Assembly: GCF_038561935.1 (NCBI RefSeq)
Contig: NZ_CP102770.1
Span: 7,130,001-7,194,000 of the forward strand
Direction of reading: 5' to 3'
DNA: 64,000 bases
Origin: Myxococcus stipitatus
GTDB lineage: Bacteria > Myxococcota > Myxococcia > Myxococcales > Myxococcaceae
In this document: in pieces, positions 1 through 8,480 of the stretch
How positions within the stretch are numbered: the stretch's first letter is position 1
Layout of the letters: the number at the start of each line of letters is the position of its first letter
Notes under the pieces: model-generated
Seen by the model: the letters and a program-made list of their open reading frames with translations, nothing else
What the model was told of the DNA's origin: nothing
The model's database searches: none
Made by a program: the position numbers and the translations under genes

Positions 1-2151
1 GGCCAGCTTCCGGGCATCGAAGGTCAGCGGCTTGCGGCTGGCCACCAGCACCAGGTCATGCGGCCCCAGCCACGTCGTCGCATGGGGGAAGGTGTCCCGC
101 AGCGTGCGGACCACCAGCCGGATGAGCTCGTCGTTGCTCTCGTACGTGTGGATCCACTGCACCAGGACACCATCGTCCGTGAGGTGCCGGTCCACCGTCT
201 GGAAGAAGTCCCGGGTGAACAGCCCGGACACCCCCGCCACCCACGGGTTCGAGGGCACACTCACCACGAGGTCATACTTGCGCTGCGCCAGCGCCATGAA
301 CGTCTTCGCGTCGTCCACGTGGACGTGCGTGCGAGGGTCATCCACCGCGTTGCGATTGTCCTCCTTGAACAGGCGGGCCGCGTCGATGACGGCCGGAGCA
401 ATCTCCACCATGTCCAGCCGCTCCACCGGATGCGCCAGCACGCTGCCCGCGGTAATCGCGGCCCCCGCCCCGACGAGCAGCACGTTCTTCGGGTCGCGAG
501 GATGCAGCAGCGCCCCCAGGTGCCCCGCCACCACCTGCGTCTCCACGTCACTGCCGTTGGACGCGTCGATCTTCCCGTTGAGCTTCATGAAGCGAAGCCC
601 CGCGGCCGGGTAGTCCGCCACCATCACCGTGGCGAAGGTGTCATCGCGATAGAAGACCGGACGGATGTCGCGCTCCGTCTCCTCGACCAGCTTCGCGTAG
701 CTCTCCGGGGGCTTCTGGTGCGAGCGGATGGACGCGATGCCCGACAGCCGCAGCGACCAGCCGCTCATCCCGCCCAGCACCACCACCGCCAGCAGCGCCG
801 CCGCCCCCACCGGCCAGAGCGCGCGAGCAGGACTCGCCGGACGCCCCGGCACCGCGTGGAAGGCCAGGGCCGCGGCGATGAGGTTCGCCACCACGCCCGC
901 CACGAAGTTGCCCTCCATGCCCCACCACGGCATCAGCACCAGCCCGCCCAGCGCGGAGCCCGTAATCGTGCCCACCGTGTTCCACAGGTACACGCCGCCC
1001 AGCTCGCGCCCCACCTCGGACACCTTCGCCGTCGCCACGCGCGCCGCCGCCGGGAACGCCGCCCCCATGAAGAACGTGGGCACCAGCAGCACGAGGCAGC
1101 AGAAGCCGAACGTCAGCCACTGGAACAGCGGCCACGTCTCCACCGAGCGCGTCATCATCCACTGCGCGGTGCGGAACAAGTGCGGCAGCCGGACATACAG
1201 CGGCAAGGCCACGCAGAGGCTCGCCACCAGCGCCACCTGCATGCGCCCGAACAGCCGCAGCGGGTCCGTCTTCTGCGCCCGCGTCATCAGCCAGAAGCTC
1301 CCCAGGCCGATGCCCAGGATGAACGCCGTCAGGATGAGCGTGAAGGCGTACGTCGACGCGCCCAGGACGATGGACAGCAGGCGGATCCACGTCACCTGGT
1401 ACAGCATCGCCGTGAAGCCAGACAGCAGCACGCCCACCAGCGCCGCGCGCACCGCCACGCGGGGATAGGCCACGTTCGCCGACTCGTCCGCCACCGGCGC
1501 CGAGGCCCCGGGCGCCAGCGCGGGAGGATGCCTGCGGGCCAGCAGCAGCGCCGCCACCGCGAGCACCCCATTGAGCCCCGCGGCCACCTTCGCGGAGGCC
1601 GACAGCCCCAGCACCGGCACCAGCCGCGTCCCCGCGATGAAGACACCCAGCGCCGCGCCCAGGCTGTTCACCGCGTACAGCCGCGCCAGTTCCCGCTGCA
1701 CGCCCGAGAGGCTGTCCGCGAAGTGACGCACCAGGGCCGGCAGCGTCCCGCCCATCAGCAGCGTGGGCACCACCAGCGACAGGGCCGCCACCAGGAGCCG
1801 AGGCCCCACGCGCCAGCCATCCGGCACGCCCGGCGCCACCGACAGCCACAGCGACCCGAGCGTGTCGAGCACGTGCGGGAAGACGAGCGCGTACAGCGCC
1901 ACCCCCAATTCCAGCACACCGTAGAGTGCCAGTGGACTCTTCACCCGGTCCGCTGTCCGCCCGAAGACAGTCGCCCCCAGCGCCAGGCCCCCCATGAAGG
2001 TGGCGAGGACCACGGCGTGCGCCTGGCCACTGTTGCCGAGGACATTCCCGAGATACTTGGACCAGACCAGCTCGTAGACCAGCGCGGTCCCTCCCGACAG
2101 GAAGAGGAGGACCGACACAAGGTTCTTCGGGAAACGCGCGTTGAGGGACAT
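1..2151 (-). CDS. Membrane/spermidine-synthase-like fusion protein (3' end cut by window)
   Basis: The frame opens at the ATG at 2151 and runs off the left edge without a stop (717 codons visible), so the C-terminus is missing. The first ~480 residues are a run of hydrophobic helices beginning with an FLSGG-TALVYELVW segment, typical of bacterial fused spermidine-synthase-like membrane proteins. From about residue 540 there is a soluble Rossmann-type methyltransferase/polyamine-synthase domain with an LLVGAGAA glycine loop, then an acidic VEIAP strand end and a DDAKTFM segment. The family resembles SpeE, but polyamine synthesis by these fusions is usually unproven, so substrate is open. It is divergent from mrpA with only 45 bp between start codons, so the two promoters must overlap. 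Confidence 0.8.
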   Translation of the reverse strand, partial: MSLNARFPKNLVSVLLFLSGGTALVYELVWSKYLGNVLGNSGQAHAVVLATFMGGLALGATVFGRTADRVKSPLALYGVLELGVALYALVFPHVLDTLGSLWLSVAPGVPDGWRVGPRLLVAALSLVVPTLLMGGTLPALVRHFADSLSGVQRELARLYAVNSLGAALGVFIAGTRLVPVLGLSASAKVAAGLNGVLAVAALLLARRHPPALAPGASAPVADESANVAYPRVAVRAALVGVLLSGFTAMLYQVTWIRLLSIVLGASTYAFTLILTAFILGIGLGSFWLMTRAQKTDPLRLFGRMQVALVASLCVALPLYVRLPHLFRTAQWMMTRSVETWPLFQWLTFGFCCLVLLVPTFFMGAAFPAAARVATAKVSEVGRELGGVYLWNTVGTITGSALGGLVLMPWWGMEGNFVAGVVANLIAAALAFHAVPGRPASPARALWPVGAAALLAVVVLGGMSGWSLRLSGIASIRSHQKPPESYAKLVEETERDIRPVFYRDDTFATVMVADYPAAGLRFMKLNGKIDASNGSDVETQVVAGHLGALLHPRDPKNVLLVGAGAAITAGSVLAHPVERLDMVEIAPAVIDAARLFKEDNRNAVDDPRTHVHVDDAKTFMALAQRKYDLVVSVPSNPWVAGVSGLFTRDFFQTVDRHLTDDGVLVQWIHTYESNDELIRLVVRTLRDTFPHATTWLGPHDLVLVASRKPLTFDARKLA

Positions 2152-2196
2152 AAGGGGACAGCGCGGAACCTTACTCGGTATGTTCGGGACCCACCA

Positions 2197-3171
2197 ATGA
2201 ACGCCCATCTCCTGCAAGCCGCATTGCTCGCCTGGTCCCCAGGCCTGCGGGTGACCCGCGCGCAGGGAGACTGCGCCGCCGTGCTTCGCCGCCCCGCGGA
2301 GGAGCTCCTGGACCGTCCGCTTCACCTGGTGCTCGGCGTGTCTCCCGAGCGCGCTCGCGAACTGGACGCCCTGGCGAAGGAGCACCGCCGCCACGTGGAG
2401 TTCATCTCCTCGCAGCTCGGCGGAGAGGACGCCACGCCCCTGCGACTGACGCTCGGCCTGGAGGAAGGAGAGTCGGCCGCGTGCGTGCAGGACCTCAACG
2501 CCCTGCTGGAAGGCGCGCCGCCCGTCCAAATCTCCCGGCTGTCGTCCTCGCTCAGCCACGAGATTCGCAACCCGCTGTCGTCCGTGAAGATGGCGGTGCA
2601 GACGCTGGCCCGGAACACCGGCCTGTCGGACCGCGACCGGCGACGGCTGACCATCGCCAACCGCGAGATTCGCACCATGGAGCGCATGCTGTGGCTCCTG
2701 TCCGAGTACGGCCGCGACACGACGCCCAACCTGGATGCCCACGCGCTGCGCTCGGTGCTCCAGGAGGCCACGGGCATGGTGGCGCTGGAACTGGCTGAAC
2801 GCCGCATCGACGTGCGCGTGGACGAGGAGGAGGACCTGCCTCGCGTGCGCGTGGACCCCAACCGCCTGCGCCCCGTGCTGGCCCAGGTGCTGCTCAACGT
2901 CGCCATGGCCCAACCCGAGGACAGTGCCGTGGAAGTCGCCCTGCGCCGAGGCCCTCCGGGCCGGGTGCTGATGGTGCTCAAGGACCCCGCCGCCGCCCTT
3001 CCTCCCGAGGAGAGCGGCACCCTGTTCGAGCCGTTCGGCTCACGCCTGGCCCGCGGCGCGGGCCTGTCCCTGGCCGCGCTCAGGCGCGTCATGATGGGAC
3101 AAGGTGGAGATGTCGCGGCCGAGGGCAGCGCCGAACCCGGCATGGTGTTCACCCTGACGTTCGCCACCTGA
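2197..3171 (+). CDS. mrpA: MrpA-type cytoplasmic sensor histidine kinase
   Basis: Protein of 324 residues with no transmembrane segment. The N-terminal ~110 residues are a small PAS-like or unassigned sensor region. The dimerisation/phosphoacceptor motif is SHEIRNPL with the His at residue 121. The ATP-binding half is degenerate: an N-box-like LLNVAMAQP is present, the G1 DxGxG is replaced by DPAAALPP, an LFEPF F-box and an RGAGLSLA G2-like loop remain. The ATG at 2197 starts at an MNAHLLQ reading; the frame is open far upstream but that part overlaps the divergent gene. It is followed 10 bp later by mrpB, giving the mrpA-mrpB operon order known in Myxococcus xanthus, with mrpC next. In M. 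xanthus MrpA is thought to act mainly as a phosphatase on MrpB (from memory). Identity rests on context plus domain layout. Confidence 0.87.
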   Translation: MNAHLLQAALLAWSPGLRVTRAQGDCAAVLRRPAEELLDRPLHLVLGVSPERARELDALAKEHRRHVEFISSQLGGEDATPLRLTLGLEEGESAACVQDLNALLEGAPPVQISRLSSSLSHEIRNPLSSVKMAVQTLARNTGLSDRDRRRLTIANREIRTMERMLWLLSEYGRDTTPNLDAHALRSVLQEATGMVALELAERRIDVRVDEEEDLPRVRVDPNRLRPVLAQVLLNVAMAQPEDSAVEVALRRGPPGRVLMVLKDPAAALPPEESGTLFEPFGSRLARGAGLSLAALRRVMMGQGGDVAAEGSAEPGMVFTLTFAT

Positions 3172-3181
3172 GAAGGACGAC

Positions 3182-4633
<1,452 letters not shown>

Positions 4634-4634
4634 A

Positions 4635-4656
4635 CACTGTCCAGGCCGCGACAGTG
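4635..4656. promoter_or_regulatory. MrpC-like operator (inverted repeat)
   Basis: Perfect dyad CACTGTC-N8-GACAGTG starting 1 bp after the mrpB stop. It resembles the GTGTC-N8-GACAC form reported for MrpC sites in M. xanthus (TGTC-N8-GACA core shared). It lies upstream of the MrpB-like dyads, as expected for MrpC autoregulation. It could also form a weak RNA hairpin, but no T-run follows. Confidence 0.5.
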
Positions 4657-4667
4657 ACGCGTCCGCT

Positions 4668-4715
4668 TTGAACGTTTCGTTCAACTTGATCAGACTGTTT
4701 GAACGTTTTGTTTCA
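4668..4715. promoter_or_regulatory. Tandem MrpB-like enhancer sites
   Basis: Two related dyads. The first is a perfect 7-bp inverted repeat TTGAACG-TTT-CGTTCAA at 4668-4684. The second, TTGAACG-TTT-TGTTTCA at 4699-4715, has the same left arm and a degenerate right arm. Centres are 31 bp apart, about three helical turns, so both face the same side of the DNA. They lie ~125-160 bp upstream of the predicted mrpC start, a normal distance for a sigma-54 activator. Confidence 0.65.
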
Positions 4716-4727
4716 GGTTTTGGACAC
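4710..4727. promoter_or_regulatory. Second MrpC-like operator, overlapping an MrpB-like site
   Basis: GTTTC-N8-GACAC, one mismatch from the GTGTC-N8-GACAC form. Its left half overlaps the right arm of the second TTGAACG dyad (4699-4715), so MrpC binding here would compete with MrpB. That geometry fits the negative autoregulation described for MrpC in M. xanthus. Confidence 0.45.
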
Positions 4728-4809
4728 AGCGAGGTGGGTGCTACGGGCCTCTAGCGCTAAGTACCCGGCATTCCTGGATGTGTTCCCCCCGGAGCACTTC
4801 ATTCCCGTC

Positions 4810-4824
4810 TGGCACGTTCCTTGG
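4810..4824 (+). promoter_or_regulatory. Sigma-54 (-24/-12) promoter of mrpC
   Basis: TGGCAC-N5-TTGG matches the -24/-12 consensus TGGCAC-N5-TTGC except for the last base of the -12 element. The predicted transcription start (~4834) would leave a ~60-nt leader before the mrpC ATG at 4897. No other -24/-12 candidate of this quality is seen between mrpB and mrpC. Confidence 0.65.
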
Positions 4825-4896
4825 AACTGGAAAGCCCCGTTGCCGCCGAAGCAGGCGGCCTTGCTTTCCCCTGATTCCTTCCACGGAGTGAATGCC

Positions 4897-5643
4897 ATGC
4901 ACGGTTTCAATCGCCCCCTCGGCCCTATCGGTTCCAACGTCGTGGCACCGCTCCAGGCGACCAGCTCCGGGATGATGGTGACCGCGAACAAGCTCGTTCC
5001 GGGACAGGAAGCCATCGACTTCAAGGGGTACTTCAAGGTCGAGTCCTTCCCGCACAACTCGACCATCTACCGCCCCGGCGACAACACGGACCGCGTCTAT
5101 CTGCTCAAGTCCGGTCGCGTGCGGCTGATGCGCATCGGCAAGAATGGCACGCGCTCCGTGGTGTCCATCCTCCGCCCGGGTGACCTGTTCGGCGAGCTGT
5201 TCCGCCCCGAGGGCACGCCCATCGAGGAGATGGCCATCGCCGCGGGCGAGGCCGAGGTGTGGAGCATCGAGGGCCGCGACTTCCGCGCGCAGCTGGAGGC
5301 CCGCCCCGCCCTGGCCGTCGACGTGGTGCGCGCCTACGCCGAGCGCGTGCGTGCGCTGCGCAAGCGCGTGCTCGGGCTGACCTTCAAGGAAGTCCCCGCG
5401 CGGCTGGCGGACACGCTCCTGACGCTCGTGGAGGCGCACGGCGAGCGCTGCCCCCACGGCGGTGAGACGGACCTGCGCGGCATCACCCAGCAGGACCTGG
5501 CGGACCTGGTCGGCGCGTCGCGCTCGTTCGTGTCCACGCTCATCAACGAGATGAAGCGCGAGGGGGTGCTGGGCAACGTCGGCCGCATCCTCTGCGTCCG
5601 CGACCAGAAGGCCCTGCGCAAGATTGCCTCGAAGGAGAAGTGA
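4897..5643 (+). CDS. mrpC: MrpC, CRP/FNR-family developmental master regulator
   Basis: From the ATG at 4897, preceded by GGAG at 4885-4888, the product is 248 residues, the length I recall for M. xanthus MrpC. An upstream TTG extension exists in frame but would run through the promoter. Residues ~45-150 form a cyclic-nucleotide-binding-type beta roll (YRPGD, LRPGDLFGE) without an obvious cAMP pocket. The C-terminal winged helix has ITQQDLADLVGASR and SFVSTLINEMKREG recognition segments. A second internal Met at residue 26 corresponds to the start of the shorter MrpC2 form described in M. xanthus. The N-terminal Thr-Thr-Ser-Ser kinase target recalled from M. xanthus reads Ala21-Thr22-Ser-Ser here. 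Transcribed separately from mrpAB from the sigma-54 promoter upstream and followed by a strong terminator. Confidence 0.92.
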   Translation: MHGFNRPLGPIGSNVVAPLQATSSGMMVTANKLVPGQEAIDFKGYFKVESFPHNSTIYRPGDNTDRVYLLKSGRVRLMRIGKNGTRSVVSILRPGDLFGELFRPEGTPIEEMAIAAGEAEVWSIEGRDFRAQLEARPALAVDVVRAYAERVRALRKRVLGLTFKEVPARLADTLLTLVEAHGERCPHGGETDLRGITQQDLADLVGASRSFVSTLINEMKREGVLGNVGRILCVRDQKALRKIASKEK

Positions 5644-5680
5644 GCAGCAGCGCCTCCTCGGGCGCCCGCGACTCCCATGA

Positions 5681-5717
5681 AAGGCCCGCCCCCGCACCTG
5701 AAGCGGGGCCGGGCCTT
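5681..5717. terminator. Bidirectional terminator hairpin
   Basis: 15-nt arms (5681-5695 and 5703-5717) with one mismatch and a 7-nt loop between the convergent mrpC and hydroxylase genes. Arms start AAGG and end CCTT, giving short A/T flanks on both strands. Confidence 0.8.
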
Positions 5718-5734
5718 CGTCGTTTCCACCCGGC

Positions 5735-7309
5735 TCAGGCGCGAGCGGTCCGCAGCTCGTCGACCTCGGTGCGCAGCAGCCAGTCGTCCTGGAAGTCCGT
5801 CGCGGCGGCGGCGATCTGCGAGAGCCGCTCCGGCCGGGCCTTCCCCGACTCGCGCAGCGTGCGCACCTCCCGGTAGAGCGCGGCGAGCGACGGGTGCAGC
5901 GCCAGCGACTTGCGCGCGCGGGCCTGCTCCTCGCCGTCGCCCGCGGCGAATGCCTCGAGCTCGCCGAACCACTGGTCCCACGTCTCGGGGTCCGCTGGAC
6001 CTCCCGCAACCGAGGGCAGGTGCGGGGTGAGGAAGAGCTTCGTCACCGCGGGGACGTCCAACGTCCGTCCACCCAGCCGCGCCCGGAGCGCCAGGACCTC
6101 TCCGCCTCCCGCCGCGAAACCTTCCAGTTCCAGACCACTCGACATCGACACCTTGAACGGGCCGCGCTCCGGCAGCTCGCCCGCACCGAAGGCCACCAGC
6201 GCCTCGCCGTTCCACGGGCGCGCGCCGTCGCTCTTCCCACCGCGTGAGACGATGATGGGCCCCTCCATCCGCACCAGCGCGGACGTGAGCCCCGGTGCCA
6301 CCGGCCCCGACGCCAGCACCGACTCCCTCACCCGCCCCGTCACCTCGCGCCCATCCGCCAGCACCAGGTGATTCACCGTGCGCGCCTCGCGAGCGACCTC
6401 CAGCCCGAAGTCGCCCCCGCGCTTCCACGCCAGCGTGGACTCGAACTCCGACAACACCTCGAACAGGTGCTCGAAGTCGCGCGCCACGAAGAGCTGCGGC
6501 TGCATCCGGGTGATGTCGTAGTCCGCGTCCGCGCACGCGACGGTGAGCGGCAGCTTGCGCACCGCGGGCGTGAGGCAGTGCACCGCCTCACCGATGCTCG
6601 ACAGGATGCCCGCGCCGTAGATGCGCGGCTGGTCCAGGCTCCCCACGAGCCCGTACTCCGCGGTCCACCAGTACAGCCGCGCCGCCCGCGTGCTCTCGCT
6701 CACGTAGCGACGGCTCGCGCTCGCCGCCGCCAGCCGCGCCTCCGCGTGCGCCACCTCGTCCGCGCTCGCGTCCGGGTCCTCCTTCACGACCGAGAGGTTG
6801 CGGATGGCCTCGAAGACGGCCTGGTCCTCCACGCTCGCAATCGACTTGAAGCCCACCATGCCGCAGGCCTTCAGGTACTCGGCGTAGCGGCGGTTCGCGA
6901 TGATGGGCGCGTGCCCCGCGCTCTCGTGCACGATGTCCGGCGCGGGCGTGTACTCGATGTGCTCGTGCGTGCGGATGTCCGCGGCGATGGCCAGCACCCC
7001 CATCGACTGGAGCTCCGTGAAGACCGCGGGCGGGATGAAGCCGCGCACGCCCACCGCCGACCAGCCCAGCCGCGACAGCTGCGCGTTCATCTCATCCAGG
7101 CTGGGAATGGCCTCGGCGTTGATGCCCGTCGCCGCCAGCCCCTCCAGGTACACCGGGTGCGCCCGCTCCGCGAGGTGTCCCCGGAGCTTGCCCATGATGT
7201 GGCGCCAGACCGCGTGGTCCCTCGGCGTATACGCCGCGTAGTCCTGGCTCACCACGTAGCGCCGCAGATGCGCGGGCAGGCGGGATATCGTCAGTTCCGT
7301 TGGCGTCAT
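5735..7309 (-). CDS. Aromatic amino acid (phenylalanine) hydroxylase with long C-terminal extension
   Basis: A 524-residue protein starting at the ATG at 7309 with GGAG ~9 nt upstream. The iron-binding catalytic core lies in the first ~270 residues: the HESAGH motif supplies the two His ligands (128 and 133), and the AEYGLVG segment near residue 220 supplies the Glu. These are hallmarks of tetrahydrobiopterin-dependent phenylalanine/tyrosine/tryptophan hydroxylases. Most bacterial PhhA proteins are 260-300 residues; here ~250 extra residues follow with no motif I recognise. Phenylalanine-to-tyrosine conversion is the likeliest reaction, but substrate cannot be fixed from motifs. A LysR regulator lies just upstream on the same strand. 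Confidence 0.85.
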   Translation of the reverse strand: MTPTELTISRLPAHLRRYVVSQDYAAYTPRDHAVWRHIMGKLRGHLAERAHPVYLEGLAATGINAEAIPSLDEMNAQLSRLGWSAVGVRGFIPPAVFTELQSMGVLAIAADIRTHEHIEYTPAPDIVHESAGHAPIIANRRYAEYLKACGMVGFKSIASVEDQAVFEAIRNLSVVKEDPDASADEVAHAEARLAAASASRRYVSESTRAARLYWWTAEYGLVGSLDQPRIYGAGILSSIGEAVHCLTPAVRKLPLTVACADADYDITRMQPQLFVARDFEHLFEVLSEFESTLAWKRGGDFGLEVAREARTVNHLVLADGREVTGRVRESVLASGPVAPGLTSALVRMEGPIIVSRGGKSDGARPWNGEALVAFGAGELPERGPFKVSMSSGLELEGFAAGGGEVLALRARLGGRTLDVPAVTKLFLTPHLPSVAGGPADPETWDQWFGELEAFAAGDGEEQARARKSLALHPSLAALYREVRTLRESGKARPERLSQIAAAATDFQDDWLLRTEVDELRTARA

Positions 7310-7417
7310 ATCCGAACACTCCAGGTGGATTCTTCCAGTTGCCAGGAAGATACCGATGGCGTTGGGATTCGGAAATCCGGCAGAATTCGACGTCTTCGTC
7401 GGTTTAACGACGAGCGC

Positions 7418-8326
7418 TCATACGGGTTGACGCAGTCCGTCGAGCAACGTCGTGGCGCCCAGGCTCAGCGCACCCGACGGCCAGAGCGCCACGACCTCCA
7501 CGGCCTGGGGCTCCTCCTCCTCGAGCGGCCACGCGTGGATGTCGGGAGGGAACGGGTGCATGCGGCGCAGGTCCGGAGCAATCGCGCACGCGCTGAAGGC
7601 CCGCAGCAAGTCGTACAGGAGCAGGAAGCTCTCGACGCGCGCCACCTCGGCCACGGTGACGCCGTGCGCCGCGAAGCGCGCGCTGTTGGCGCCGCCGTAG
7701 GGGTCATCGCGCAGCCAGTCGACGAAGGGCTGCCCTCCCAAGTCCCTCACGTGCAGGGAGCGCCGGGAGGCCGCCGTGCTCGCCAGCGCGCTGCCGGGCC
7801 CCGCCAGCACGACGAAGGGCATGCGCAGCAGGGACTCGGACTCCACGCCCTCATGGGGCGGGAGCGGGGTGAAGTCGAGGGCCAGGTCGAGCTGGCGGGT
7901 CTGCACCTGGCGGGTGAGTTCATGCGGTCCGCCGAAGCTGAGGACCAGCTTGAGGCCGCGCGCGGCCGCGTCCTGTGCCACCTTGCCCAGCAAGGAGAGG
8001 GACAAGGTGGGGTTGAGGCCCAGGCGCACCACGGGCTCGGCGCTGGCCAGGTCAATCAGCCGCTTCATGTCGAGCTGGTGCAGGGGCGTCTGCGTGCCGG
8101 CGAAGAGGCGCTCGCCTCGCGCGGTGAGCTGGAGGCGGCGGCCGGGGCCTCGCTCGAGCAGCGTCGCGCCGTCCGCCAGCGCCATCTCCAGCGAGCGGAT
8201 GTGCTCGCTTACCACGGAGCGCGCCACGCCCAGGTGCTCGGCGGCGGCGTCGATGCTGCCGGCCTCCACCGCGGCGGTGAAGGACTCCAGCCAGACGAGG
8301 TGTCGCAGGAGCTTGCGTGGCGGCAT
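7418..8326 (-). CDS. LysR-family transcriptional regulator
   Basis: 302 residues. The N-terminal helix-turn-helix reads AVEAGSIDAAAEHLGVARS with a following SEHIRSLE, the usual LysR arrangement, although the common LFxR segment is replaced by LLERGPGRRL. The rest is a periplasmic-binding-type effector domain. The start at 8326 (ATG) has a G-rich upstream stretch. It is divergent from the sulfatase gene (154 bp apart) and lies upstream of the hydroxylase on the same strand with 108 bp between, so it could regulate either; the effector is unknown. Confidence 0.85.
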   Translation of the reverse strand: MPPRKLLRHLVWLESFTAAVEAGSIDAAAEHLGVARSVVSEHIRSLEMALADGATLLERGPGRRLQLTARGERLFAGTQTPLHQLDMKRLIDLASAEPVVRLGLNPTLSLSLLGKVAQDAAARGLKLVLSFGGPHELTRQVQTRQLDLALDFTPLPPHEGVESESLLRMPFVVLAGPGSALASTAASRRSLHVRDLGGQPFVDWLRDDPYGGANSARFAAHGVTVAEVARVESFLLLYDLLRAFSACAIAPDLRRMHPFPPDIHAWPLEEEEPQAVEVVALWPSGALSLGATTLLDGLRQPV

Positions 8327-8480
8327 GGGCCCCCCATCCTGGCACCGCCGCGCCCGCCGTCACGAGCTTCCGTGCGGCGCCCCCGCTGTCCCCAGGCGGG
8401 ACGAGCCCCCACCGCAAGGGGGCAGCCGGGCGCGTGTCATTCCTTGAACATCGCCCGCGAGCGGGCTAGCAGGAAGCGCG

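Noticed and set aside
58-2196. Long open frame continuous with mrpA upstream of 2197
   Set aside because: It is the antisense shadow of the membrane/spermidine-synthase-like gene; Arg/His/Gln-rich low-complexity translation typical of wrong frames in high-GC DNA.
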